Notes: generated by a model from the letters alone, not told the origin. Counted from the first letter of the stretch, positions 42,984 to 51,939 are shown. The stretch is 64,000 nt of DNA from Brevibacillus composti (GCF_016406105.1 NZ_CP066308.1:3211501-3275500); one strand, 5' to 3'. Translations and numbers: made by a program.

Positions 42984-43406
42984 ATGGCCGTCATCAAGGC
43001 AAACTCCAGAGATGTCGACATGTTGGCCCGTTTAATCCGGGCGGAAGCGGAGGGAGAAGGAGATTTAGGCATGCTCATGGTGGGAAACGTCGGCGTCAAC
43101 CGCATTCTGTCCAACTGTCTGGATTTTCGCGGGATTCGGACGATGCGGCAGATGGTGTTCCAATCCCCCGGCGGGTATGAAGCGGTGCATAAGTCGTACT
43201 TTTATCAGCGCGCAAGAGACAAAGAGCGGCGCCTGGCACGAAGGGTCATTAAAGGGGAAAGGCAGCATCCCGCCTCGAATGCGCTCTGGTTCTTCCGGCC
43301 GAGCGGCAACTGTCCCGCACAATGGTTCAACCAAAGAAACTCCGGACGATACAAGGCCCACTGCTTCTTCGTCCCCACTCCCCAGGATTGTCCCCGCGTC
43401 TACTGA
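42984..43406 (+). CDS. cwlJ: Spore cortex-lytic hydrolase CwlJ
   Basis: The 140-residue Hydrolase_2 enzyme degrades spore cortex peptidoglycan during germination. Features are LARLIRAEAEGEGDLGMLMVG (with the catalytic Glu), VNRILSNCLDFRGI, ASNALWFFRPSG and the C-terminal CPAQW...HCFFVPTP region. It lacks a signal peptide, as CwlJ is made in the mother cell and held in the coat. ATG at 42984 follows GGAGGAGGTG. It is followed by gerQ, the same pair as in other Bacillales. Confidence 0.93.
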   Translation: MAVIKANSRDVDMLARLIRAEAEGEGDLGMLMVGNVGVNRILSNCLDFRGIRTMRQMVFQSPGGYEAVHKSYFYQRARDKERRLARRVIKGERQHPASNALWFFRPSGNCPAQWFNQRNSGRYKAHCFFVPTPQDCPRVY

Positions 43407-43459
43407 TTGGCTTTGTTTGTTGATGGTGCTTGCAAGACAAAAAAAGGAGAGAGTTCATC

Positions 43460-43897
43460 ATGAGTCAGCAAATGCCTTATAATCCGTATACGGCCTACCC
43501 CTACACAGAGATGTATCCGTCCTCGACCTTTCCATTCCAGATGGGTCAGCCCGGAATGCCCGGCACGCAGCAAGTCACGCCGATGCAGCCGAGCGGCTCG
43601 ATGATTCCCGGCACTCCCCTGGCGCCCGGACAGGTGGTAGAGGAGTCCTACATCGAGAACATCCTCCGCCTCAACCGCGGCAAAGTGATCACCGTCTACC
43701 AAACCTTCGAGAACAACACGCAGTGGAACGCGAAGATTTTCCGCGGCGTGCTGGAGACAGCGGGACGGGACCACATCATCCTCAGTGACCCGCAGACGGG
43801 CAAGCGTTTTCTCTTGCTGATGGTCAATACGGATTACATCACCGCCGACGAAGAGCTGAATTACATTCCGCCTTCCTTGGCTTTCGGCACCCGCTAA
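43460..43897 (+). CDS. gerQ: Spore coat protein GerQ
   Basis: The 145-residue protein has a Pro/Tyr/Met-rich N-terminal half (MSQQMPYNPYTAYPYTEMY onward) and a conserved C-terminal domain (SYIENILRLNRGKVITVYQT, then HIILSDPQTGKRFLLLMVN) typical of GerQ (YwdL). GerQ is needed for CwlJ to localise in the coat and is cross-linked by transglutaminase in B. subtilis. ATG at 43460 follows AAAAAGGAGAG. It is co-transcribed with cwlJ. Confidence 0.93.
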   Translation: MSQQMPYNPYTAYPYTEMYPSSTFPFQMGQPGMPGTQQVTPMQPSGSMIPGTPLAPGQVVEESYIENILRLNRGKVITVYQTFENNTQWNAKIFRGVLETAGRDHIILSDPQTGKRFLLLMVNTDYITADEELNYIPPSLAFGTR

Positions 43898-43917
43898 GAA
43901 CGCATCGGCGAAAACGA

Positions 43918-43967
43918 AAACACCTCCAGCAAATCGTTTGATCACACGATTCCGGGAGGTGTTTTTT
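43918..43967 (+). terminator. Terminator of cwlJ-gerQ
   Basis: AACACCTCC pairs with GGAGGTGTT, with an inner AATCGTTTGATCACACGATT stem, followed by TTTTT. It meets the end of the convergent PilZ gene. Confidence 0.85.
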
Positions 43968-44407
43968 CATTCTATATGAAAAAAATCTTTGCGATCTCCT
44001 TGCAAAAACCAGCCGCTGGGCAAGCTGCCCCTCTGTCTGAAACGGATGGCGAGCGAATTGACCAAGCGGTTGACCTCCGCATGGGCGGACTCATCCATGG
44101 TAAATTTGACGGCGTATTCATAGATCGTCTCGCTCCAGGGACTGCTACGGACGACATGGCCATACGTTTTCAACTGTTGTGAATAGACTTCTGTTTCAAA
44201 CTGAAGGACCAGCTGATCATTGACGGGCAATTTCAAATCAGATAAAAAACGAAGACCGCCGCCTCCGATGTCCTCAATGAGAACTTCCGCGCTGCCTACT
44301 TCCAAGGTCTTTCCTTTGATCATGACGATCGTCATTCGAGAACGCAGAGGAGGATCCAGCTTCAAACGAAAGTAGTCCCGTTGTTTGCCCGTTTTGACAC
44401 CGTTCAC
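43967..44407 (-). CDS. PilZ-domain protein (putative c-di-GMP receptor)
   Basis: The 146-residue protein is mostly a PilZ domain. Its N-terminal QRDYFRLKLDPPL gives the Arg-x3-Arg-like loop, and IEDIGGGGLRF (about 43-53) gives the D-x-S/G-x-x-G motif, with Gly instead of the usual Ser. It could bind cyclic di-GMP and regulate motility or envelope functions; binding strength with the altered motif is uncertain. Start is GTG at 44407 after GGGGTG. It ends in the cwlJ-gerQ terminator. Confidence 0.78.
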   Translation of the reverse strand: MNGVKTGKQRDYFRLKLDPPLRSRMTIVMIKGKTLEVGSAEVLIEDIGGGGLRFLSDLKLPVNDQLVLQFETEVYSQQLKTYGHVVRSSPWSETIYEYAVKFTMDESAHAEVNRLVNSLAIRFRQRGSLPSGWFLQGDRKDFFHIE

Positions 44408-44479
44408 CGCTTTTCACCCCATTCTATTTGCCGGGGGCTTGTCCAATCCCCCCACAGTTGCACGACACAGCTGCCAATG

Positions 44480-44505
44480 GAAAAAACGCCGCTTCGCACG
44501 GCGCT
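44480..44505 (-). terminator. Terminator of the small membrane protein gene
   Basis: On the minus strand CGCCG and CGGCG arms flank a TGCGAAG loop and are followed by six T. It lies about 33 bases after the small gene ending at 44538, supporting that gene as a transcribed unit. Confidence 0.7.
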
Positions 44506-44537
44506 GTTTTTGAATCGGTACTAGCAGTACGAGTGTA

Positions 44538-44711
44538 CTACTTCTTTTCTGGATAGTTCATTTCCTTCCTGGTGACGGAAGAATTTTCCCACAAATTGTA
44601 CCGGTCGTATCTGATCGTATCGGAGCGAACGAACCGGAACAAAAGATCAACGACAAACCAGACGAAAACCATGAAGATGCAAAAGATGAGAACGGCTCCC
44701 CACACGAACAC
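44538..44711 (-). CDS. Small single-pass membrane protein
   Basis: The 57-residue protein starts at GTG 44711 (MFVWGAVLIFCIFMVFVWFV). One hydrophobic helix of about 22 residues is followed by a charged tail rich in Arg and Tyr ending RKEMNYPEKK. A GGGGAGGGAG site precedes the GTG; an in-frame ATG at 44738 lacks one. No family is recognised. Topology is probably N-out with a cytoplasmic tail. Confidence 0.55.
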   Translation of the reverse strand: MFVWGAVLIFCIFMVFVWFVVDLLFRFVRSDTIRYDRYNLWENSSVTRKEMNYPEKK

Positions 44712-44774
44712 ATCCTCCCTCCCCTTTATGATTACCATATGAGGAGAGGGGGCGAAAGATTCTTTCTATTCTGA

Positions 44775-46061
44775 CTAAAAGGCGGCGGTGCAGCGCGGCT
44801 TCTGGGGAACGGCAAACAATCGGTCCAATGCCTCCACATAGGCGGGATTCGACACTTCAGCCAGTCCGTAAGCGTAGAGACTGTGAAAGCGGACAGCCCC
44901 CATCGCCAGGGAGGAAAAGTCGGAAATATCGATCGCCACTTCTGCATCGGTGCTGCCCGGAAGCGGGCTCTCTTCTACCGACACTGGCACGCCCTCATGG
45001 AAACGGACGGCATACGAGCCTTGGTTGGCAGGGAAAAAGCTGTCGCGGATATGAAAGGTGAAATGGCCGCTCGCCACACCCAGTGGAAGACCAGCCAGCT
45101 GCCGGAAAAAACCGGCGACATCGATGATCCGGTACATCAATCCCACTCCGCTGGCGTGGCTCTCGTGATAGTAAAAGGGGATCAGGCGGTCCGAATCATT
45201 GCGCGGATCAGCCAGGAGAACGTGAAAATCCTCATCCTGCGTATAAAACACAATACGTCTCACTTGATCGGCCTGACTGCGCAAAAATGCGAGCATCCCT
45301 CGCAGCGCCTCTGTCGTCTCATAGACCAGATCGCGGACGTGCACATCATGGATGCTGGCATTTTCCGAATGTACCTGCTTGAACTGGAGGATCAGATAGC
45401 CTTCCAACTCCTGCACACCCTCCCGGCGGTAGCCGAATGCCAGATGCTCTGCATTTTCGAGCAGCGTATTCATCTCCCGCTCACTTTTCTCCGTCATCCC
45501 GTGCGTCCGGGCAGCGTAGCGGTTATAACAGCGGAGTATCTGCTCCCGCTCTCCTCGCTCCAGTGCGACCACAGCGGATTTGTCTCCATCCGGCAGGCTG
45601 AGCGGTAAGGCCCGGTACTCATTCATCTTGGTCCCGACGCCAAACCCCATCTGTCTGTAAAAATCGACGCGAAACGGATAGAGCGAAACGAGACTGACTC
45701 CCCGCTCCCGGTAGGCTTGCAAAAAGCGGGTCATCATCCCCTTCGCCACTTTTTCCTTCTTGTGCAGCAGATCGACGGCCACCGTGCCAATTCCACCGGT
45801 TAGCAGCTGCCTGCCGTGAACATTCATCTGAAAATCACGCCACTTCATCACGCCCACCAGCTGGCCGTCGCGAAAACAGCCTTGTATGGAGCTGGTCGGA
45901 TCCTGCTCGATTCCTTCGCGCACCCGCTCTATCCATCTTTCCCGCACGCCCGGCGCATGCAGCTCCAGACGCGGATAAGCGCGTTCCACGATTCTGACAA
46001 ATTGAGCGACTTCCGAGGTTTCCAGCGCGCGGATTTCTTCCCTGGCGATCGTTCGATCCAT
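44775..46061 (-). CDS. Eis-like GNAT acetyltransferase
   Basis: The 428-residue cytosolic enzyme has the Eis arrangement. An N-terminal GNAT domain (about 1-150) has the acetyl-CoA loop region GGIGTVAVDLLHKKEKVAKGMM and VSLYPFRVDFYRQMGFGVG. A second degenerate GNAT domain spans about 150-290. A C-terminal SCP2-like domain (about 320-428) ends RCTAAF with the terminal carboxylate used by Eis proteins as catalytic base. Eis enzymes acetylate amines such as aminoglycosides or protein lysines; the natural substrate here is unknown. ATG at 46061 follows AAGGGGG. Confidence 0.88.
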   Translation of the reverse strand: MDRTIAREEIRALETSEVAQFVRIVERAYPRLELHAPGVRERWIERVREGIEQDPTSSIQGCFRDGQLVGVMKWRDFQMNVHGRQLLTGGIGTVAVDLLHKKEKVAKGMMTRFLQAYRERGVSLVSLYPFRVDFYRQMGFGVGTKMNEYRALPLSLPDGDKSAVVALERGEREQILRCYNRYAARTHGMTEKSEREMNTLLENAEHLAFGYRREGVQELEGYLILQFKQVHSENASIHDVHVRDLVYETTEALRGMLAFLRSQADQVRRIVFYTQDEDFHVLLADPRNDSDRLIPFYYHESHASGVGLMYRIIDVAGFFRQLAGLPLGVASGHFTFHIRDSFFPANQGSYAVRFHEGVPVSVEESPLPGSTDAEVAIDISDFSSLAMGAVRFHSLYAYGLAEVSNPAYVEALDRLFAVPQKPRCTAAF

Positions 46062-46229
46062 ATTGTGCGACCCCCTTTACCTTATCAGCGATCTATTAAA
46101 AAATATTTTATCGGAACAACCGTCTCTCTGACAAGGAAAAAGTGGGGAATCATGGAATACGTTCTCGCTTACGACAGCCACCGGAAAAGAACAGCCCAAA
46201 GGCGGACTGGATGCCGCCCGCAATGCCTC

Positions 46230-46922
46230 CTAGGGCTGACGGCTGGGAACGGAGGCGAGCTCCTTGATCGCCGCGAGCACCTGGCGATAATAATGCTGCT
46301 GATGGGGGACCAAGTCGGATCGTTCCACTTTTGCGCTGCTCGCGGTGATGCGGCCGTCCTCCAGCCACTCACAGCCGCTCGCCTCTGCAGCCTGTATTTC
46401 TCCGGCCAAGAGTGCCACCAGTTGGGCGAGCTCGATCCAGTACAGGCCCGTCAGCTCGTCCCGCTGGATGCGATAGGCGTGCAGCGGTTGATCCTGTTTG
46501 AGGGCGTACACATGGCAAAACTCGCGGTCGAAGATCTCCGCCTCCCTGAGCACGTCCGAAAAGACGCCGATGGGCGAAAGATCGCCGAGGGATGCGCGAA
46601 TGCCCAGCTCCTCCTCCAGCTCCCTGACCCCGTCAGCGGGCGTCTCCCCGGCGAGCAGGTGGCCAGCCGAGGTGACGTCCAGCTTGCCAGGCCACGTATC
46701 CTTTTGCGGATGCCGCTTCTGAAACAGGAGGCTAATGGTTCCACGCTCCTGCTCCTGCCCCTGTTCCCGCTTCGATCCCTGGGAATGATGACCCGCCTCC
46801 AAGCGGTATACCCAGCAGTGAAAGGTGCAGTGCCACAAGCCGTGCCGGTGAACATTTCCCCGCGTCTCTATGCCCAGCCAGGTCATCTCTTCATCGTAAA
46901 AATCGAGGATTTCATCCTTCAT
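46230..46922 (-). CDS. NUDIX hydrolase (IDI-like)
   Basis: The 230-residue protein resembles the YfcD/isopentenyl-diphosphate isomerase-like NUDIX group. FYDEEMTWLGIETRGNVHRH and LWHCTFHCWVY are followed by the NUDIX box GHLLAGETPADGVRELEEELGI (about 86-107). It should hydrolyse a nucleoside diphosphate derivative with Mg; the substrate is unknown. ATG at 46922 has GGAGAG eight bases upstream. It is about 130 bases after the Gfo/Idh gene, separated by a hairpin. Confidence 0.85.
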   Translation of the reverse strand: MKDEILDFYDEEMTWLGIETRGNVHRHGLWHCTFHCWVYRLEAGHHSQGSKREQGQEQERGTISLLFQKRHPQKDTWPGKLDVTSAGHLLAGETPADGVRELEEELGIRASLGDLSPIGVFSDVLREAEIFDREFCHVYALKQDQPLHAYRIQRDELTGLYWIELAQLVALLAGEIQAAEASGCEWLEDGRITASSAKVERSDLVPHQQHYYRQVLAAIKELASVPSRQP

Positions 46923-46982
46923 CACAGATTCTCTCCGTTCTGTCGCTTCATTTTTTATGGTCTTCGTTTTCTCAAATGACAG

Positions 46983-47019
46983 AAACAGGCGGTGGGCTGT
47001 GTTCCCATCGCCTGTTTTT
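46983..47019. terminator. Hairpin terminator between the Gfo/Idh and NUDIX genes
   Basis: AAACAGGCGGTGGG (46983-46996) pairs with CCCATCGCCTGTTT (47004-47017). The T run is stronger on the plus strand; on the minus strand TTTCTGTC follows, so termination of the Gfo/Idh gene is plausible but imperfect. Confidence 0.6.
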
Positions 47020-47053
47020 TTCATCTCTATACGCATATCCGCACGAACAGCGG

Positions 47054-48007
47054 CTAGATCCCCAGCAGTTCATCCAACGTCTTCTGAACAGCCAGTCCTG
47101 CATCAAAACCGACCAGTCTCGCCTCTTTGCCATCAAGCGCATGGGCAAACTCATCCAGCAGAAGCGACAAGCGATCCTGCTCCGGCACCGGCACCTCGCT
47201 GGGCAGCTCGCCTGCTGCGCCGGCCATGAGGATGCTCCAGTTCTTCACCGCGAGGGTCCCCTCGGTGCCGTAGATGGTGTAGGTAAGCTGCTCCTGCTGG
47301 GCGATGTTGCCCAGGCCGTTCACCGTTACCGGAGTACCGTCCGCGAGACGGAGCAGCGCCGCGATGCTTACCTCGCAGGCGTCAGGATCGTCTGGCGGGT
47401 AGTCCACATCGGAGCGGACGACCTCGCAGCCGCCAAAGAGAGCCTGCGTCAGATGCAGAAAGTGCGGCATGACCTCGCGGACAAACCCGCCCTGCTCTCG
47501 GCCTGCCAGCCATGCTGTCTGCTGCCAGGGGCGGGGCCATTGGTGAAAATGGGTGGTGATATCGATCCGGCGGATGCTTCCAATCGCTCCGATCCGCTGC
47601 TTTAGCTCGGCAAAGAGGGGACGGTAGTAGAGCGGGAAATTCATCGCGTGAATCACGCCCGCTCTTTCAGCCGCCTGCAGCATCTCGCTCCCCTCCTGCA
47701 CGGTGCTGGCCAGGGGCTTCTCGCATAGCAGGTGCTTGCCGCAAGCCAGCACATCCAGCGCGATGGGATGATGAAATTTTGGCGGAACCGCGATGTATAC
47801 CCAATCGAGCTCTTCCTTCTCCAGCATCTCCTGGTGGCTGGTATACCAAGCGTCGATTCCGGTGGCGTCAGCCGTTCCCCTGGCGCGCTCCTCGGATGCG
47901 TCACACACCGCTTTGACGGTAAAGCGCTCATGAGCCAGCATGGCCGCAAGCAAGCGCTCCCCCATTACTCCCAGTCCGATTACTCCCACTGTGTATCGCT
48001 CTTTCAT
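47054..48007 (-). CDS. Gfo/Idh/MocA family NAD(P)-dependent oxidoreductase
   Basis: The 317-residue protein has a Rossmann start VGVIGLGVMGERLLAAMLAH (about 6-25), then VYIAVPPKFHHPIALDVL and the family motif CGKHLLCEKPLA (about 90-101) with its catalytic Lys. The C-terminal beta-sheet domain carries GGFVREVMPHFLHL. Substrates are usually sugars or cyclitols; none can be assigned. ATG at 48007 is seven bases after AAGGAGA; ATG 48013 is too close. It is followed by a hairpin before the NUDIX gene. Confidence 0.88.
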   Translation of the reverse strand: MKERYTVGVIGLGVMGERLLAAMLAHERFTVKAVCDASEERARGTADATGIDAWYTSHQEMLEKEELDWVYIAVPPKFHHPIALDVLACGKHLLCEKPLASTVQEGSEMLQAAERAGVIHAMNFPLYYRPLFAELKQRIGAIGSIRRIDITTHFHQWPRPWQQTAWLAGREQGGFVREVMPHFLHLTQALFGGCEVVRSDVDYPPDDPDACEVSIAALLRLADGTPVTVNGLGNIAQQEQLTYTIYGTEGTLAVKNWSILMAGAAGELPSEVPVPEQDRLSLLLDEFAHALDGKEARLVGFDAGLAVQKTLDELLGI

Positions 48008-48131
48008 CGACATTCTCCTTTTTCCGGCTGCGGCAGAGGCGAGAGGGATGTTCAACCCGCCCGTTTGCGCCCTTGGCAGGAGCGCTTCGTCCAACCGGAT
48101 TTGCGTAAAATGGAATGTCCCCATCATACAA

Positions 48132-48171
48132 TAAAAAAGGTCCTCCGCCTACGGAAATCCGGCGAAGGACC
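48132..48171 (-). terminator. Terminator after the dicarboxylate symporter gene
   Basis: AGGTCCTTCGCCGG and its imperfect partner GGCGGAGGACCT form a stem on the minus strand followed by five or more T. It lies about 10 bases after the symporter stop. Confidence 0.85.
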
Positions 48172-48181
48172 TGTTTGATTG

Positions 48182-49450
48182 CTACGCAGCGCGCGTGGTT
48201 GTCTCATGGATAAAGGCTTGGGCTTTCTTCTGGTCAAACTGTCCTTCCCAGCGCGAGATGACGACGGCCGCCAGCGAATTCCCGATCACATTGACCACGG
48301 TCCGGGCCATATCCAGCAAGCGGTCGATTCCCGCGATGAAAGCGAGACCCTCTACAGGAATGCCGACCGATCCCAGCGTAGCCAGCAGCACCACAAAGGA
48401 AACGCCCGGCACGCCGGCAATCCCTTTGGATGTGACCATCAAGACCAGCATCAGCGTAATCTGCGCGCTGACCGGCATATGAATGCCGTACATTTGCGCA
48501 ATGAACAGAGCGGCCAGCGCCTGATACAGCGTAGAGCCATCCAGGTTAAACGAGTAGCCTGTCGGAATCACAAAGGACGTAATGGCTTTGGGACAGCCCA
48601 GACGCTCCATTTTCTCCATAATCTTCGGCAGAACGGTCTCCGAGCTGGCCGTGGAGTAGGACAACAGCAATTCGTCTTTGAGGATTTTAATCAGGGCAAA
48701 GATCGAGATTCCGCTCATGCGGGCGATCACCCCGAGCACCACCAGGACGAAGAACAGCATCGTGGCATGCACCAGGATAACCAGCTTGCCCAGCGGAATG
48801 AGCGAAGAGAGCCCGAATTTGGAGACGGTGACGCCGATGAGCGCAAATACTCCAAACGGCGCGAATTTCATGATCGTATTGACGACCCAGAACATCGTAT
48901 CGGCCACGCCCTGGAAAAAGCGGAGGACGGGCTGCCCTTTTTCACCGGCAGCCGCTACGCCCAGACCGAACAGGACGGAGAAGAAGATGATCGCCAGCAT
49001 GTCTCCCTTGACGATCGCTTCAAACACGTTTTTCGGCACGATGTTCACGAATGTATCAATGAAGCCGTGACTCTGCGTGGTTTCTGCCGTCTCCACGTAC
49101 TGGTGGATGTCGGTTTTGCTGAGCTGCGCCATATCGACACCGACGCCGGGATGGAACAGATTGGCAGCAAACAGGCCGACGATAATGGCGATTGTGGTGA
49201 TGATCTCAAAATAAAGAATCGTTTTCCCGCCAATTTTGCCCAGCTTCTTCACGTCGCCCACGCCGGCGACCCCGACGATCAAGGTAGAAATCACGATGGG
49301 AACGACGATCATTTTAATAAGCCGAATAAAAATATCGCCAATCGGCTGCAGGTAGGTAGAGACAGCCGGATTCCCGTAAAAAAGAGCTCCGACCAGAATA
49401 CCCAGGCAGAGACCGATGACAATTTGAATGGCTAATCCAAAACGCTTCAT
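48182..49450 (-). CDS. Dicarboxylate/amino acid:cation symporter (DAACS, GltP/DctA type)
   Basis: The 422-residue membrane transporter has eight helices plus two re-entrant loops. The serine-rich hairpin SYSTASSETVLPKIMEKME (about 273-291) and the TM7 motif VIPTGYSFNLDGSTLYQALA (about 304-323) are diagnostic. The conserved HP2/TM8 segment is GIAGVPGVSFVVLLATL, with MARTVVNVIGNSLAAVVISR near the end. It imports glutamate, aspartate or C4-dicarboxylates with H+ or Na+. ATG at 49450 follows GAGGTG. Confidence 0.95.
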   Translation of the reverse strand: MKRFGLAIQIVIGLCLGILVGALFYGNPAVSTYLQPIGDIFIRLIKMIVVPIVISTLIVGVAGVGDVKKLGKIGGKTILYFEIITTIAIIVGLFAANLFHPGVGVDMAQLSKTDIHQYVETAETTQSHGFIDTFVNIVPKNVFEAIVKGDMLAIIFFSVLFGLGVAAAGEKGQPVLRFFQGVADTMFWVVNTIMKFAPFGVFALIGVTVSKFGLSSLIPLGKLVILVHATMLFFVLVVLGVIARMSGISIFALIKILKDELLLSYSTASSETVLPKIMEKMERLGCPKAITSFVIPTGYSFNLDGSTLYQALAALFIAQMYGIHMPVSAQITLMLVLMVTSKGIAGVPGVSFVVLLATLGSVGIPVEGLAFIAGIDRLLDMARTVVNVIGNSLAAVVISRWEGQFDQKKAQAFIHETTTRAA

Positions 49451-49575
49451 GCTGACACCTCGCTGTCTCGTATGTCGTATATTGTCGAATATAACGTTCA
49501 TTCATATAGTAGCAGACAACGGTTTTTCTGCTCAATGTAAAGCGTTTCCTGTTTACACTTTTCGTTCTATAGACC

Positions 49576-49612
49576 TAAAAAAAGAAAGGCAGGTTAAACC
49601 CACCCTTCTTTT
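49576..49612 (-). terminator. Terminator after arcC
   Basis: On the minus strand an imperfect stem (AGAAGGGTGGGTTTAACCTGCCTTTCT) is followed by TTTTTTT. It lies about 15 bases beyond the arcC stop and closes the allH-arcC remnant operon. Confidence 0.7.
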
Positions 49613-49625
49613 TCGAATTCGAACC

Positions 49626-50576
49626 TTATTTACTGATGCGGGTACCGCTTTTTCCTTCGAGCGCCAGATCGGCTTTGTTCAGTGCGCAAATGATCGAGGT
49701 GCCGCCTTGCTGGGCAAATTTTTGAGCGGCCTCAATCTTGGGGCCCATGCTTCCCGCGCTGAATTGGCCTTCGGCGATGTAGCCTTCCAGCTCTTCCAGC
49801 GAGACGTGGGTCAGCGCTTTTTGATTTTCTTTGCCGTAGTTGACGTACACATTCTCTACATCTGTCAGGATGACGAAGATGTCCGCTTTGATTTGTTCCG
49901 CCAGCTTGCAGCCGCTGCGGTCCTTGTCGATGACAGCCTCGACGCCCTCGTAGGTGCCGTCTTCTTTCTTCACGACCGGGATTCCGCCGCCCCCGCAGGA
50001 GATGACGATGTGGCCGGCATCGATCAGATCGACGATGGACTCCGATTCCACGATGTTCAGCGGTGCCGGGGAGGGAACCACACGGCGCCAGCCGCGGCCG
50101 GCATCCTCCGCCACTACCCAGTTTTTCTCTTCACTCAGTTTTTTCGCTTCTTCCTCGCTGTAGAAGACGCCGATCGGCTTGTCCGGGTTGGAGAAGGCTG
50201 GGTCGTTCTTTGCTACTTCTGTACGGGTGACGATGCTGACCACATTCTTTTTCAGGCCCAGCTTGGTCAACTCGTTGTACAGCGCCTGCTGCATCATGTA
50301 AGCGATGAAGCCCTGGCTCTCCGCGCTGCATACATCGAGCGGCATCGGCGGAACAACATGGCTCGCTTCTTCGTTTTGCCGCAGAATGGTTCCCACTTGC
50401 GGACCGTTTCCGTGCGTAACGACGAGATTGTATCCATTCTTCACCAGTTTGGCGAGAAACTCGCAGCTGGTTTTTACGTTTTCATACTGATTTTGGAAGG
50501 TTGCTTCCTGTTTCGGCTGCAGAATCGCGTTGCCCCCGAGTGCAACCAATACGGTTTGTTTCCCCAATTCTTTCAT
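49626..50576 (-). CDS. arcC: Carbamate kinase
   Basis: The 316-residue amino acid kinase-fold enzyme makes ATP from carbamoyl phosphate and ADP. Motifs: VLVALGGNAILQ (about 9-20), VVTHGNGPQVGTI (about 52-64), GRGWRRVVPSPAP, VISCGGGGIPV and the C-terminal SAGSMGPKIEAA. Here it overlaps the 3' end of an allH-type gene, so its likely source of carbamoyl phosphate was oxamate carbamoyltransferase in purine/allantoin breakdown. The start at ATG 50576 sits very close to AGGGG; TTG at 50564 is an alternative. Confidence 0.93.
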   Translation of the reverse strand: MKELGKQTVLVALGGNAILQPKQEATFQNQYENVKTSCEFLAKLVKNGYNLVVTHGNGPQVGTILRQNEEASHVVPPMPLDVCSAESQGFIAYMMQQALYNELTKLGLKKNVVSIVTRTEVAKNDPAFSNPDKPIGVFYSEEEAKKLSEEKNWVVAEDAGRGWRRVVPSPAPLNIVESESIVDLIDAGHIVISCGGGGIPVVKKEDGTYEGVEAVIDKDRSGCKLAEQIKADIFVILTDVENVYVNYGKENQKALTHVSLEELEGYIAEGQFSAGSMGPKIEAAQKFAQQGGTSIICALNKADLALEGKSGTRISK

Positions 50577-51462
50577 CCCCTGTCGATAAACTTATCCATA
50601 ATAAAAGGCCTGTTGCCGTATCTGTCCCTGATGTGTGTCCGATTTCGAGCAGTTCTCTCAGGGCCCGAGAAAGCGTCGTCCCCTCTCCCGCAAATACCTC
50701 ATGTGCCAGGTTGCGCAGCCGGGAACCGAAACGGTCCTCTGTCGCATGCAGCAGGTATTCCAGACTGACATCCGTCGTCAGCCGTCTTCCCTCCGCTTGC
50801 AAAAGGGAGCGCAGGACATCCGTAAAAGCGTCCGGCTTCGTCCCCGTGACGACCGCCCCGATCAGACAGCCGAGGAGCAGATCATCGCCGCTCGGCGTAA
50901 GCCCCTGCCCCCGCCCGATCACCTTGCGCAGCACCTTTTCGATCAGGTGGGGATCGCTGGACGGCCATGCTGCTTTCAGTTCGGCTGCCAGGGAGCAAAA
51001 TTCCCCGGGCTCCTGCTGCAGTCCAAAGAGGCAGAGGGCTGCGTCTTCGGCAGATACGCCAAATCCCGTGATGCTCCCCTCCGCAGCCAAGACCTCGATC
51101 AGTGCGGCGGCATTTCGTCTGATCCGCTCACGGCAGATAGAGTGAGAGCGGGGCACCGAGGAAAACGGCACCCCGCTCGTGAGAGAAATGGCCAAGCCTG
51201 CCTGGAAGGATAATACTTGTTTATCCCTCTCCCAGTCAACTCTTTCTCCCAGGGTGATCCTATCGAGAACAGTCTCCATCTGCTGATCGCCGAGCAAGAT
51301 CCCATAGGGAAGCTCGCCGTGCCGGGATATTCCCACGTGCACCAGCCGATTCCCAAATTGCAGGTTGGCGCTGGTCGCAAACACGCTGTGGACCCTGCCC
51401 GAAACAGGGCAGGACCGCAGGATGTCTGTCAGTACATTGCTATACGCGTGTGCGTATATCAT
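50482..51462 (-). CDS. DUF2877 protein, AllH-like subunit of oxamate carbamoyltransferase
   Basis: The 326-residue protein has the DUF2877 signature GRGQGLTPSGDDLLLGCLIG (about 196-215) and LLEIGHTSGTDTATGLLL near the end. In E. coli the DUF2877 protein AllH works with AllF and AllG as oxamate carbamoyltransferase, with carbamate kinase next in the pathway. The last about 33 codons overlap arcC in another frame and look non-conserved, so the original stop may have been lost. Its upstream partner AllG is reduced to a fragment. Confidence 0.8.
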   Translation of the reverse strand: MIYAHAYSNVLTDILRSCPVSGRVHSVFATSANLQFGNRLVHVGISRHGELPYGILLGDQQMETVLDRITLGERVDWERDKQVLSFQAGLAISLTSGVPFSSVPRSHSICRERIRRNAAALIEVLAAEGSITGFGVSAEDAALCLFGLQQEPGEFCSLAAELKAAWPSSDPHLIEKVLRKVIGRGQGLTPSGDDLLLGCLIGAVVTGTKPDAFTDVLRSLLQAEGRRLTTDVSLEYLLHATEDRFGSRLRNLAHEVFAGEGTTLSRALRELLEIGHTSGTDTATGLLLWISLSTGDERIGETNRIGCTRGQRDSAAETGSNLPKSV

Positions 51463-51476
51463 CCGAATCGTCCGTC

Positions 51477-51660
51477 TTACTCAACGGAAACGCCGTATTT
51501 TTCAGCCAGAGCGACGAGCGCCTTTTCAAAGCAAGCGAGCGGCGCGCGAACCGTACCTGCCCCTACTTGACCAATACCGGCCTCTTTGTGGGCAATCCCG
51601 GTGTTGATGAGCGGCGTGATGCCGGTTTCGACAACTTTGCGGATGTCGATTCCCACGGAA
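51477..51660 (-). pseudogene. C-terminal fragment of AllG (DUF1116)
   Basis: Only about 60 codons remain. They read GIDIRKVVETGITPLINTGI, then HKEAGIGQVGAGTVRAPLAC to the stop, which matches the extreme C-terminus of DUF1116/AllG proteins of about 450 residues. Upstream the sequence switches to an MFS transporter remnant at about 51660. It lies directly before the allH-type gene, as in intact operons. The N-terminal 85 percent has been deleted. Confidence 0.8.
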
Positions 51661-51939
51661 CTATCCTTCTTTCGGGGCATTGTCTGCCACGATCGAAACG
51701 AGAATTGGGTCCAGTGCCAGCTTTCCGGTCAAACCGTAGAAAATCAAAGACAGGATCAATACGGTGTAGTTTTGCACGTATACCGTCAGAACGATCGACG
51801 GAATGGCGCAAGGGATGAGCAGCAGGGCGAGCCCTTTGCGTTTGCCCAGCTTGTCGGAGATGCGGCTGATGATCAGCGCTCCCGGGATGGACGCCCAAGC
51901 GACGAGAGAAGAAATGAATCCGATTTCACTACCCTGCAT
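51661..51939 (-). pseudogene. Internal fragment of an MFS transporter
   Basis: About 92 codons encode two to three helices typical of the second half of an MFS permease: SSLVAWASIPGALIISRISD followed by the KLGKRKG loop, and SLIFYGLTGKLALDPILVSI, ending VADNAPKEG at a TAG. Both termini of the parent gene are missing. The 3' side is joined to the AllG fragment and the 5' side to a dCache sensor remnant, so this is a product of deletion. Confidence 0.75.

Noticed and set aside
46150-46229. Short minus-strand frame between the NUDIX and Eis-like genes, ending GLFFSGGCRKRERIP
   Set aside because: An AGGAGG precedes it, but no ATG, GTG or TTG follows at a usable distance, and the longer frame lies inside the NUDIX gene on the same strand in another register.
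51661-51939. A complete small transporter of about 92 residues
   Set aside because: The segment matches only internal MFS helices and ends at a junction with the AllG fragment; no start site or signal is present.
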